From positions 113,999,899 to 114,063,898 of the forward strand of contig CM057346.1 in assembly GCA_030015575.1 (NCBI GenBank): a DNA stretch of 64,000 bases. The letters run 5' to 3'. The notes under the pieces were generated by a model, which did not search any database, was not told where the DNA came from, and saw only the letters and a list, made by a program, of their open reading frames with translations. The DNA comes from Agapanthus africanus (lineage: Eukaryota > Streptophyta > Magnoliopsida > Asparagales > Amaryllidaceae). Made by a program: the position numbers and the translations under genes. This document shows positions 23,665 through 34,259 of this stretch, piece by piece (the stretch's first letter is position 1; each line of letters opens with the position of its first letter).

Positions 23665-24678
23665 CTATGGGCGTGCACGAACATGCGCGAGCTGTCCCCC
23701 TGTCTGAGTGAACTCGAACTCAACTCGGCTGTCGCATAACATCTGCCAATCTGCTGACGACTGCCTCTGCACTGCGCGCAAAAAGGATAGACTACCCCCG
23801 GGCCTCCTACTCAACGCATCTGCCACCACATTCGCCTTGCCTGGGTGATATAAGATCTCGCAGTCGTAGTCTTTCACCAACTCCATCCAACGACGCTGTC
23901 TGAGGTTCAGGTCTCGCTGCTGAAATATGTATTTTAAGCTCTTATGGTCTGTGAATATTTGGCACGACTCGCCATATAGGTAATGTCGCCAAATCTTCAA
24001 TGCAAAGACCACTGCAGCCATCTCCAAATCATGAGTGGGGTAGTTCTGTTCGTGCTTCTTCAACTGCCGAGAAGCATAAGCGATCACCCGGCCATGCTGC
24101 ATCAATACGCATCCTAGCCCCACTCGCGAAGTATCACAGTAGACCACAAATCCGCCTGATCCCGAAGGCAAAGATAATACCGGCGCCGTAGTCAAACAAG
24201 TCCGTAGCTGCTGAAAACTGCGCTCGCACTCCTCTGTCCAAACGAAAGGAACTCCCTTCCGGGTCAAACCGGTCAAAGGTGCAGCTATACGGGAGAAGTC
24301 CTGAACAAAACGCCTGTAGTAGCCCGCCAGGCCTAGAAAACTACGGATCTCAGTAACCGATGTAGGTCGGGGCCACTGCTGAACAGCCTCAATCTTCTTC
24401 GGGTCCACACATATGCCGTCTCTCGTAACCACTTGACCCAAGAATCCGACGCTGTCCAGCCAGAATGCACACTTGGAGAACTTTGCGAACAGCTGGTGCT
24501 CCCTCAGAGTCTGTAACGTAATCTGCAAGTGCTGCTCGTGCTCCTCTCTGCTCCGGGAGTACACCAAGATATCGTCGATAAATACGATGATGAACAAGTC
24601 AAGATACGACCTGAATGTACGGTTCATCAAATCCATGAATACTGCTGGGGCGTTGGTGAGTCCGAACGACATCACCAA
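23665..24678 (-). pseudogene. Gypsy A reverse transcriptase C-terminal half and RNase H
   Basis: This 337-codon segment begins at a downstream Met inside reverse transcriptase (the true protein starts upstream). It holds the catalytic FIDD at residues 33-36 and the thumb ([11 protein letters not shown]). RNase H keeps Asp182, Glu219 and Asp244, and Asp287 lies in ADALSRR. It is thus catalytically complete here, but stops near 24757 and 24733 (before it) and near 23665 (after it) break gag-pol. It copies element RNA to DNA and degrades the RNA template. Confidence 0.93.
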
Positions 24679-25668
24679 AAACTCATAGTGGCCGTAGCGC
24701 GTGCGGAAAGCTGTCCTCGTTATATCCTCCTATCGAACTCGCAGCTGATGGTATCCTGATCACAAGTCGATCCTCGAAAAATACCCCGCACCCTGAAGCT
24801 GGTCGAACAAATCATCAATGCGTGGCAACGGATATCTGTTCCGAACGGTAACCTTGTTCAGCTGGCGGTAGTCGATACATAAGCGCAAACTTCCATCCTT
24901 CTTCTTGACAAACAGGACCGGAGCACCCCACGGAGAAACACTAGGTCGAATAAGCCCCTTATCTAACAAATCCTGCAACTGATCCTTCAGCTCTTGAAGC
25001 TCTGCCGAGGCCATCTGATAAGGCGGTATAGAAATAGGCCTCGAGCCGGGAATCAAATCGATGCAGAACTCAACGTCGCGCTCAGGTGGTAGCCCAGGTA
25101 GCTCATCAGGGAAAACATCAGGGAACTCACAAACAACCGGGACCTGGTCCAACGGAACCTCTGCAGCTCGAGTATCACAAATATACGCTAAGAATCCCTG
25201 ACATCCCTTCCGCAAGAGCTGACCAGCGCGAAGAGATGAAATCAAGCTGGGAAGGGTGACGCTGCGGTCTCCCTGAATAACAAGGACTGGCTCTCCGAGA
25301 AAGCTAAATCTGACTGCCTTCTCACGGCAGCCCACCGAAGCATAACGTGTGGCTAGCCAATCCATGCCCAGAAGCACATCAAAGTCCAACATATCGAGGA
25401 GAATCAAATCAACCGATGAATCCCTCTCCCCGATACGAATGGAACACAAACGAAATACAAAACGAGCGACAAACGACTCGCCTACCGGAGTACTAACAAC
25501 AAGCGGATGATCTAACGACGACGACTCACGGCCTAACATCGGTGCAAAGTGTGTAGAGACGTACGAATGTCTGGAACCTGGGTTAAATAATACCCGTGCG
25601 TCGAAAGAACAAACGGGCAAGGTACCTGTCACAACGGCATTGGATGCCTGCGCATCCTGCGGTGTCAA
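24679..25668 (-). pseudogene. Gypsy A protease and reverse transcriptase N-terminal half
   Basis: The retropepsin-like protease starts near 25668. Its active-site loop reads Leu-Phe-Asn-Pro-Gly-Ser at residues 27-32, with Asn29 where this family has the catalytic Asp, so cleavage activity should be lost. The flap-distal motif VLLGMDWLA is intact. Reverse transcriptase begins near residue 200 ([14 protein letters not shown]) and runs through [27 protein letters not shown] to a TGA just after RIDL. A second stop follows nine codons later. The region is in frame with the next segment apart from these stops. Confidence 0.92.
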
Positions 25669-26926
25669 AGCAAATACTCGGGCCTATCCTCCACCGATAG
25701 CGGGCTGACCTCGACCTCGGCCTCTACCTCCTCATCCTCTCTGAACAGGACCGCCGCGTCCACGGCTTCTGTGTGCACTTAGCTGGCGTGGAGCATCGCC
25801 TGTGGTAGGAAGTAGGGCTCTCTGAGGAGGGGGTGGTGATGGTGGTAGGGTCACATGCGGAACTGTCGCTGCTCCCTGTTATCTCGCCGGAAAGTCTCTG
25901 ACAAGATGGTGCGGACTCCCGCACCTAAAACACCCTGGCGACGGCTGCTGTCCCTAGGGATAAGAACCATATAACTGTCCCCGTCCAAATCCTCTGCTAG
26001 GCTTATCTCTCAGAAAAAATCTGGCGCGCTGCCTCTGAGACGGTACATCGGTGTGAATCCTCATCGGCCCAGAAATGGACGAAGTCTGTGATATGTGTGC
26101 CTCCATCCGTAATGCCGTATCCATAGTAGCTGAATAAGTGTCGTAGTGCTGGGCGCCAATGGCAAGATATAGCTGGGCATCAAGTCCCTGTACGAACCTC
26201 TTCACCATCTTCTCTTCGGTATCCACCAAATAAGGAGCATATCGGGATAACTGTGTAAACTGGATGTCATACTCAAACACCGTCATCCCAGGTGTCTTGA
26301 CTAAGGCCTCGAAGCTACGAGCTCTGGCGTCACGAACGCTCTCTAGGAGGAAACGAGCTAGAAAGACCGTTGTAAACTCGGCCCAAGTCATAGTCGATAG
26401 ACCTGCAGCTCGACCTCTTAAGACTGACTCCCACTATGTCTGCACGAGACCCTCTAGTCGTAAACTCGTAAGCTCTACCCATCGATCATCCGAACATCTC
26501 AGCGAACGGCAGATCCTGGCTAAACTGTCAAGGAACGTCTGTGGGTCCTCCGCTGCCTCGGTGCCGGTAAATACTGGAGGTCTCAGCCTCATGAAATCCT
26601 GTAGTGAAACCGGGATGGTCACGGCGGTAGTAATAGGAGCAGGTATCATAGCAGTCTGGGATGTAGTAGGTGCGTCATCCGGCCTCGGTGTACGACTGGC
26701 TGCAATTAGGGATCCTACCATCTGACGTAGCTCCTGCATGCCCCCCCATCATCTGTCGCAACTCCTCCATACCAGTCTCGAGCCTATCCATACGGCCTGG
26801 GGAAGGTGGATCTGTCTGTCCCTGAGGCGTAGGCATACCACCCTGCTCAGTCCTAGTCTCGGACGAGCCAGCTCGAATCTCGTCTTGGGCGGCAGCCCTC
26901 TGTGCCCTCGTAGCCTTCGGCAGCAT
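25669..26926 (-). pseudogene. Gypsy A gag, broken
   Basis: Gag starts near 26926 (MLPKATRAQRAAAQDEIR). A frame shift falls in a C run at about 26740-26747 (G run in sense), and the capsid-like part follows (FMRLRPPVFTGTEAAEDPQTFL, then FTTVFLARFLLESVRDARA). A TAG near 26424 replaces a codon just before WES. The zinc knuckle near 25890-25940 reads CFRCGSPHHLVRDF. The last cysteine ligand is Phe, so the CX2CX4HX4C motif is incomplete. Stops also flank the knuckle (near 25952 and 25881) and one lies near 25686. Gag packages element RNA into particles. Confidence 0.9.
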
Positions 26927-27145
26927 AGTGGCTGTTACAGAAAAACGGATAATAAGAACAGTGCAATAGAATCATAGGATACACGGAATTGAAGAATGAA
27001 TTTCAAGCAAGTATATCCTAAAGTCACTTAAGCGGAGTACCGTATCGCAAGTATGCCGCGGACATACACACGCTACGTTATCCTACTTAAGTCACTTACT
27101 CCATCTACCAAGGGTCATCCTACACTCAAAAAGGTAAAACCTATC
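26927..27145 (-). other. Short leader of gypsy A
   Basis: About 220 bases separate the primer-binding site from the first Gag Met. This is much shorter than the copia leaders. I see no gene or repeat in it. Confidence 0.7.
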
Positions 27146-27157
27146 GCTCTGATACCA
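27146..27157 (-). promoter_or_regulatory. Primer-binding site of gypsy A
   Basis: The minus strand reads TGGTATCAGAGC, an exact match to the initiator Met-tRNA complement. Four bases separate it from the 5' LTR, which starts at 27162. Confidence 0.92.
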
Positions 27158-27161
27158 ACAT

Positions 27162-28781
27162 TGTCACGACCCGCAAGGTACGGAACGTGCCTGGCACTTA
27201 AGCTTACGAAACGTCTCAAGACATCCGTAAAATAAGTAAGCCAAAGCCCAGAAACCAAAACCAAATAAGCAAAAGAGTGAAGAAAAACCAATCAATTGAA
27301 AGCGAGTTTATCAAATGAGTCACATCAAGCCTTTTTAAAAACAATATCAATTTTTTCCGAAAATTTCGGCAGAGTCTCCTTTGTAAATACTGGCCCCCAA
27401 AATGGGTACAACAAGAATATATATGAATCCAACAAATAAGGCATCCCCAAGCGGGAGCTAGCTCTTCGCCACAAGGCGGTTACAAATCCCACGCAATATA
27501 AAACAACGACATGAGAAGTAATCATAAAGAAGCATGAGAAAAACAGCATGTCGACTCAAGTGAGCTCGACCCCAAAATACAGCATAAAAAGTCCACAAAT
27601 CTCACAGTCTCATCTCTAGGTCAATAAACAACAATACTGGTAGATACAGTAGATGGAGTACACTAGATACAAAAAATATATAAGGTGGTACAAAAATAAT
27701 AATATAACTCACCTAAGAGCAAAACCTCGAGTCCAGGCAAAAGAAGCAAGTGCGCCCGCCGCTACTGTAGTGACGGAGCGGACCTGCAAAAGGCTGTGGC
27801 ACAACGGGGGTGAGTTGCCAACTCGTGAGTAATAAATAACATCTACACAGGCTATCGAATGCATGCACACAAGCATCCTAGTATCTAAAATACAGGTAAG
27901 GCAGGACATAATAGCAGGTATGTATGCAATATGAATATACTAGCAGGTATGAATGCAATGCGAATACACTCATGACCTGAATGTGTAAGTATAAGAATCA
28001 TGTTTTTCCTTTAGGAATCTCTTTTGAAATACCAGCACAATACCAATAGAATCAACAAGAACCTGTGTCCAGCAACGACACCTCAAAACTATCACAAATC
28101 TCATATATCCATGTCATAGTATCTCTGGCCTCAGTCATCCGGCTGACCCATCTCAATATCAATATCTTATCATCTCGCGGCCATGGTCGGTATCCTCTGA
28201 ATATCCGCCGTCCCAAACAGTCACCGGTAGGTAATCCGTCCCCTGCCAGGCTCATCGTCAGCAACACGAGCTTCTTGCCCCGGGGTACCTTACCGGGCCC
28301 ACCATGTACCCGAGACGGTTCATCCAACTCCTCGAAACGGGTCTCGAAAACTACAGCAAACTCATGGTGGACGACACTTACTTCACTAGAAAACCGCAAT
28401 TTACATATTTAAAAAAAATATAATAAGTTTAGAAATTTTGCGGCTTTCCCCCGAAATCCAGAATATCATAAAATCTCAAGAAATCCTCATAAGTGCATAT
28501 GTCAATGATAATGAATGCATATGGTATCAATAATCAAGTTGCGATGTGTGATTAATAGACTAGGCATGAACAAATAATATGATGAGGTACATGCACATGA
28601 ATAGCAATCCTACGATTTCATTTTAAGGAATTAAAGGCAATAGCACAAGTTTAAGTATCAATTATAGTAAAAGGTTTCAATTTAAAGGTTATCTAGTGTG
28701 GTGGCATGGCAATTACCAGGGTGTATGTGTAAGCATGAATAGTGCTCGTGCTGCATATAAAAACCCTGGCAATGGTGCATG
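27162..28781 (-). repeat. 5' LTR of gypsy A, first part
   Basis: It matches 18531-20161 of the 3' LTR with few substitutions. It ends at the copia F insertion, and the last five bases gcatg (28777-28781) are the left target duplication. The 115-codon frames found on both strands at about 28052-28412 also occur, degraded, in the other LTR and are not genes. Confidence 0.95.
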
Positions 28782-29867
28782 TGTTGGAGATAGTGCCCTC
28801 AGAGTCAATTATTGGATCACAGGCACGTGATTGCAATGATTGAGGGAGGACCTATCCCGGTACGACAGTCTTACTCGAGATGATAGTTTGCTATCTGGTT
28901 TACCTTTATCATCGTGTACTGCTTCAGGTGACCTTACAGGTCGCTATTACACGTTGATAGAGCCCATAGGATTCTTGCTTGACAGACAGCAGTATGAGGG
29001 CGATCATATAAGTGAGAGCTGGAGTCTATAAGCACATCCTTAAAAGGTCCCTAGTCGTGGGAGTTTCGAGACAGGGCATCGATACTCCAGAGTAGACTAG
29101 TGTATACAGTCGAGACCCCGACGAGGGGCGGTGGCCGGTCTCACGAGCCACTGGTGTCAGCTGGATCACCTAAGATGTATACAGGTGCTCATTGGGTTAT
29201 GAGTACACCGTACAGGACTCGCCGGGAATATGCTAGTTGGTCTTATACCTGACGTCAGATAGCAGTTCCCAGGTGACAATGTGTACATGTTAGTTCATCG
29301 ACCTGGGGATCGTCATTTGTCTCGTGTGAGTTCCCACTGTGCTTTGATTACCACCCTACCACGGCTCAAAGGAGTCGTGCAAACAGGTTTTAGTTGGGTA
29401 CAGTCCCGAGCCACATGGAGGCAGTGAGCGGATCTTCGGGGGTTCGTCTCTCCCGGTATTGGGGGTGAGGTCGCGCTGTGTCTAGGAGAGCCATTACACG
29501 AAGTCCTTGGCCAAGGCAGGAGATTTACTGGTAGGTATTCCAGTAGTATCTCAGGGTGTTCTGGGCTACACTCCGACACGACTTGTACCGCTTTTGGGGG
29601 TCTGACTTTTACCCATCCCCTAGGCCCGACATGCGATGCTCATAGACGAACGGACCGGACTGTACGGATATTGTCACTGACAGGCTCAGTAGGGTGTCAG
29701 GATGAGTTCGCTCATCGACGTCCCTTTTAGTCAATAGCTGGTGGCCCGTTACGTATTGGCTTATACCTCTGACTTGCTAGTGATTAAATCCACAACCATA
29801 GTATTGACGAGTTTTTAGAGTCCACCACACTTTCAGTTACTCAGCTTTCGGGCGAAACGCTGTAGAG

Positions 29868-30022
29868 GCCGTATGGAGATATGGCAGGGTCCGATCAGAT
29901 ACGTGCGGTATTGCACGGATCAGGATCGGACGGTTTGTACTAGTAGCCGTATGGATATATGGCAAGGTTCGATCGGATACGTGCGGTATTGCACGGATCA
30001 GGATCGAACGGATATTACTAGC
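29868..30022 (+). repeat. 78-bp tandem duplication with compensatory hairpins in F LTR
   Basis: Two units with a 78-base period each form a 7-bp stem. Unit 1 pairs TCCGATC (29891-29897) with GATCGGA (29925-29931). Unit 2 pairs TTCGATC (29969-29975) with GATCGAA (30003-30009). The C:G pair of unit 1 is a T:A pair in unit 2. The inner 'gtgcggtattgcac' part is identical. The duplication is repeated at about 37776-37930 in the other LTR. Confidence 0.9.
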
Positions 30023-30237
30023 CGGCTTTGGTTTAAGCCGGATCCTAGTTTAGTACAGTGTAGATTTTGTCTCTTTGCATTTGTATCCGGACGGAATACA
30101 GATGCGGGTGTGTATGCACAGTATCGGGGTTTTCCTGTAATTCATTACGGGACCAGTTTTCTGGAGTTGCCAGTTTGCATTCCGTTCCGGCCGGTTTTCC
30201 TTTGTTCTTTCCCGGTCGGACTTTTTCGATGGAGGGG

Positions 30238-30261
30238 GTTATTTGCAATTGTGCAAATAAC
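30238..30261 (+). other. Perfect 10-bp hairpin in F LTR
   Basis: GTTATTTGCA (30238-30247) pairs with TGCAAATAAC (30252-30261) across an ATTG loop. It is duplicated at about 38146-38169. The A LTR has an 8-bp hairpin in a comparable position (ATGCACAT near 15824), so position but not sequence may be kept. Confidence 0.75.
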
Positions 30262-30990
30262 ATTTTGTGGAGGGGTTTATTGCATAAGTATTTGATATGA
30301 TAAGCATCTTTGCTTTTCAACCATGATGGTGTATTAATGAGATAGGAATGGGTTTAAAGTGTGAAGCATGGTTGATGTTTTCTTGTCTTTGGATGTGGTC
30401 ACCTCTTGATTTCTCCTACCCTCACCTTCCTTCATGATTTATGCTTTCCCTCCACCATTTCCAAAAGAGATTGGCCGGCCACAATATTGAGAGGAGAGGA
30501 AAAATGAGAGGTTCAATTTTGGTGTATCATTTGTTCATCTCATTTCCTTGCAAAATTGATAGCATTATTTCCTTAAGGTTCTTTCTTCCCTCCACATCAA
30601 AGGCTACTCCAATACCCCAAAGAGACATTATCTACTACACATTCTACAGCACATCTTGGGCGCGTCGGCTAGCCAACTTTGCACCCGAGTTGCCTCGGTA
30701 TTAAGGTGGGAGCCCGTAAAAGTACCCGGCTTCGTGGTGCCCTTTTCGACGAGGAGGAGATGGACGGAGATCCCGCGAGGAGATCGGAGTGGAGATGAAG
30801 ACCGGAGGACTCGGATCAGTCGGTACATCTCTTCCCTATCTTGTTAGTTAGCTAGGACAAGTTTAATGGCCCGATCCGGGTGTTTAGTGCGCGGTGGTGC
30901 CGGTTTGCAAAGTTCGCAAAATTAAAGTTTATCACCGTTTCCGCATTTGGCCGTCGGATTGACGACCGGGGCGCCGCCGTGCACTTACAG

Positions 30991-31003
30991 TGGTATCAGA
31001 GCC
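30991..31003 (+). promoter_or_regulatory. Primer-binding site of copia F
   Basis: TGGTATCAGAGCC follows the 5' LTR after one base. It is an exact complement of initiator Met-tRNA, unlike the one-mismatch sites of copias A and D. Confidence 0.93.
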
Positions 31004-31736
31004 TCGCCATTAATTTCGTCTAGCTTCGTTTGATGTGTTTTGCATATCCGATCGACCGAAATTCCAAAAACCACATTTTAGTTCACATCAGTTTTCTGTT
31101 GAATTTTTTTGGTCTCCTAAAATTTTTCAGGTTGCTAAAATGTGATGTACTTGAAATTCTAAGAACAGTGCAAAAATTCGACAACTCAATTCCTAAGTTA
31201 GAGCGCGGATCCGCGGCCATTGACCTTTATTGGGCCGCGGATCCGCCGCTGTAATGTTGAATCATTTGATCGTGTTTTTGCAGTGGGCTTGTGGGCTAAA
31301 AATAGGGGTTTTGGAATATTTAAATTGGGCCCAGAATTTCTGTGAGTGCTACAGTATTGCTTGGGGGCCCACTTGTTAATTTTTGATCGATCGGATATTT
31401 TAAACACATTATTTCACAGTATTTACATTATATCTGCGACCGTGAATGTCACTCGATCGGTAAATCCGGTCTAACTGCTATAGCCCGGTTAGACGGATTT
31501 GCGAACGTGACTTTCACGTTGATGTTCTGTGTTTTTGCTGTGATGTTGCGGATCGGTCGTGGGGATAGCCTGGATGCAATGCTAGTACAGTGTTGTTGTA
31601 TTATGTACATTTGATATTGCGGGGCGAGCGTCCGACATGTGGACTGCCGTCACTGCCTGTTTGTATTATTCTTTTGGGGCACGACCTGGTTGCGGTCGAT
31701 GTACCCGTTGTATGTATATTTTACTTTCTGTACTAG

Positions 31737-31997
31737 GATTGCCCCGCGGTGGGGTGCACGGATAGCCGGGTTCTGGAGGGAAACAAGCCCGCATCTCATG
31801 GCATTGGGACAGAGGGGGCTTCAGTCTGGAATTGGCGGGCTATTCGCCGCACTCGTAGGGGGTACAGGTTGACCCAGGAGGGGTGCCCAAGTTACCGGAT
31901 TCCGTGAAGTGCTGGGTGGTCCATTCACGGTGCTGAAGGGGGCTGCCTCACTTCAGGTTTTGGCGGGTGACTTGCCGCGCCCGTAGGGGTCTAGGAT
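31737..31997 (+). repeat. Tandem duplication of a conserved leader block in F
   Basis: Two diverged units of about 130 bases (31737-31868 and 31869-31997) each end in a 'cgccgc...cgtaggg' motif (in the second unit gacttgccgcgcccgtagg). Copia A has one unit (about 17794-17931) and copia D one unit (about 57890-58060, minus). The motif is among the best conserved parts of the leaders. Confidence 0.75.
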
Positions 31998-32473
31998 TCT
32001 CATTGCACAGGCTATCCACACGACCAGGGGAATGTCGGGTTTCAGTAGTGGCTCTGTGAAACCCGGGGATCCCAGATATCTGTATTGTTCTGTGATGCTG
32101 TACATTTCTGTGATGTTGCATTTTATTCACGCCTTGAGCGAAATACTATATATTGGTATATATATTAGTAGATGTTGTATATGTTTTTCATCCGCGCTAG
32201 TCCAGTCCCCGCTTTGCCGTTAGTTAGCTAACCTAACGGGTTATGACGGGACCCAGTGGCGAATGCGGATGGCATATACGTACGTCAGTATATTTGCGTT
32301 CTTTGTGGTGTGATCAATTGATGGGACTGCATTGATTCGGATCAATGCAAGTTAAACAAACCTAATCTGATGTTGTTGGAACACTTTTTCAAAAAGCTGT
32401 TACTGCAAGGACGTTCACTTTTGTTTTGCATCGTGGTATTCATTTGGAATATCCTGCTCCTCAGTCGACGAGG

Positions 32474-32647
32474 CAAGGGCCGAGATCCCTCACCGGGAGT
32501 GACCCCTTGGACAGAAGTTTGCGTCAGGGCATTAACTTCACTATAGCCGATTACTTTTGCTTTACACCGTGATATTCGGTTATGAATATCCAGCACCCTA
32601 TCCTACGGGGAAAGAGCCGAGATCTCTTCACCGGGAGTGACCTCTTT
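32474..32647 (+). other. Paired stem-loops with conserved loop in F leader
   Basis: Copy 1 pairs CAAGGG (32474-32479) with CCCTTG (32504-32509). Copy 2 pairs AAAGAG (32611-32616) with CTCTTT (32642-32647). The loops (24 and 25 nt) are nearly identical, with a core of tcaccgggagtga that can form its own 4-bp stem. The stems therefore differ at two positions in a compensating way while the loop is kept. Copia D has two copies with the AAAGAG stem. Confidence 0.8.
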
Positions 32648-33369
32648 AGTAAAGGTTTTCGTCACTATATTTTCTAAAAAGCTATCCGTTCCTTCAATGA
32701 TATCAAGTTCATTACGTTAAAGGTTTTCGCCAGAAACCGTTCGTAGCCCTCCATCATTTCAGTTAAATATTCGGTAGTATTCAAGCTATGTATTTTGACC
32801 TCACGCCAAGGCATAGTGTTTGGTAGTTGCCGGGTATTTATCTGTTGCATAGATAGATGCGTTGGTTTGGGACAGTCGTACTACTATTTTGGCCTACGTC
32901 AAGGGTATGTACGGGTGGGTTTAAATTAACCTGGACAATGATGGGTAGAACTTGACATGTGACTTATGATATTTTGACCTCACGCCAAGGTCATAAGAGC
33001 ATGGGGTAAAAAAAATCACATCGGGAGTTTCAAAAGAACTGAAACTTGCCAGGTATGCGCATACCTTCTGGAGTGTGATGACATGAGCGGATTCCGTCAC
33101 GTTATCATGCGATGAGAGTTGGATCCCGATTCCTACTGATGAGTTGGTTTACTCCTCGGGTGTCCCCGACTAATTCTTTTTTCAGGTTTGGAGGAGAATT
33201 TGAGGTACAGTGGGAGATTTCCAGATTAGATAAATTGGTAACCATTCTGATCTTGGTTAGAGTGCACGCTGAGTGTTTCTTTTCTCTCTCTCTTTGGCAG
33301 CGACCATTGACCCGACCCTAAGACTATGACTCAGTGACCAAGTTGACCGAACCTTCTTAACACTGGCTG

Positions 33370-34190
33370 TTGGATTGTCAGAGTTGCAGACCTCATTGCC
33401 ACTCCTACTTTTACCCTTTTCTCCAGGACACCCCGTATTACTATGAACGTCCACTTCCATTGGACAAAACCATCGTATGGTTAGATACGAACTCGAAGGA
33501 ATTTATTCAAGGATGGTTTCCGGTTCTGGAGAAAATGGATAGGATTATTCAGTTGTCTTTTCCTTTTACCTTCTCTCAGGTTGTGAGTACTCCTTGGTTT
33601 AGGAGATAGTACACCTATTACGCAAATTGGATAGTCTTCTTCCAAACCTTAGGCTGGTGCCGAACAGTGGGGAATGAAGAAAACCAATTAGCATAACGAT
33701 GGTGTGCAGAAGGTATTAAGTTAAGACAAAGCAAGGGATTAGTAAGAGGGCAAAGTAAATTGCGGCTGATATTCACGACCAAACCAACTATTTCTTCGCC
33801 AATCCTAAATCACCTTTGTATTTCTCCAGGACACTCCGTATCACTACGAAGATCCACAGTTTATTGGATACTCCATCGTATGGTTATATACGAACTCGAA
33901 AGGAACTTGTTCCAGTTCGGGGATGGATTCTGGTCCAGGAGAAATAGGAATAAGGGTTATTCGGTTGTCTTTTATCTTCACCTTCTCTCGCATTGCGAGT
34001 GCTCCTAGGACTGGGACAGTACACCCATTATGCTTATTGGATAGTCTTCTTCCAAACCATAGGCTGGTGCCGAACGGTAGGGAAGGAAGAAAACCATTTG
34101 GCCTAAGGGGTGTGCAGAAGGTAACGACTAAAAGACATATAAAAGGATTTGGAGAGGTGGCAAAGAATTATACGGTTATAGTTGTGAATC
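33370..34190 (+). repeat. 403-bp tandem duplication in place of gag in copia F
   Basis: Two diverged units start near 33370 and 33773; for example ctccaggaca at 33421 recurs at 33824. They share blocks such as 'catcgtatggtta' and 'tggatagtcttcttccaaac'. The unit lies where gag should be, after a short sequence matching the first codons of the C/D gag stub (ttgaccgaacc near 33343). Frames of about 79 and 82 codons exist, but are not conserved between units and have no recognisable domain. Origin unknown. Confidence 0.75.
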
Positions 34191-34259
34191 TGGATAATGG
34201 TAGAGGCATTACTAGGAATACCAGGATACCCCATCGAAACATTTCAATGTTTCAGTTCA

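Larger units (their letters stand above)
28782..30989 (+). repeat. 5' LTR of copia F (2208 bp)
   Basis: It is the same length as the 3' LTR at 36690-38897 (constant offset of 7908). It contains a 78-bp tandem repeat with paired hairpins (29891-30009), the hairpin CCGGCTT/AAGCCGG at 30023-30029 and 30036-30042, and a 10-bp hairpin at 30238-30261. A small frame starting MREDLSRYDSL occurs in both LTRs and in degraded form in the E LTR; I do not regard it as a gene. Confidence 0.96.
31004..33296 (+). other. Structured untranslated leader of copia F
   Basis: There is no coding potential. In order I see: a duplicated block (31737-31997); the DIS-like hairpin (32217-32239); a 9-bp hairpin (32328-32349); two 6-bp stems around a conserved loop (32474-32509, 32611-32647); three repeats ending in ccaagg or tcaagg (near 32794, 32886, 32971); a 7-bp hairpin (33026-33032 with 33040-33046); and a perfect 16-nt palindrome AGGTATGCGCATACCT (33051-33066). 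The order follows copias A and D. The GNRA hairpin found in A and D is missing, in a region about 200 bases shorter. Confidence 0.8.

Noticed and set aside
28052..28412. 115-codon open frames on both strands in gypsy A 5' LTR
   Set aside because: They lie inside the LTR, are broken in the other LTR copy (19430-19751) and have no domain; low stop density there is chance.
28840..29031. Conserved 63-codon frame present in both F LTRs
   Set aside because: Identity follows from LTR identity. The E copy (62892-63119) differs in frame and content, so protein conservation is not supported.
33370..33609. 79-codon frame in the F tandem unit as a captured host gene
   Set aside because: The frame is not kept in the second unit and I recognise no domain. 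Only the DNA duplication is reported.
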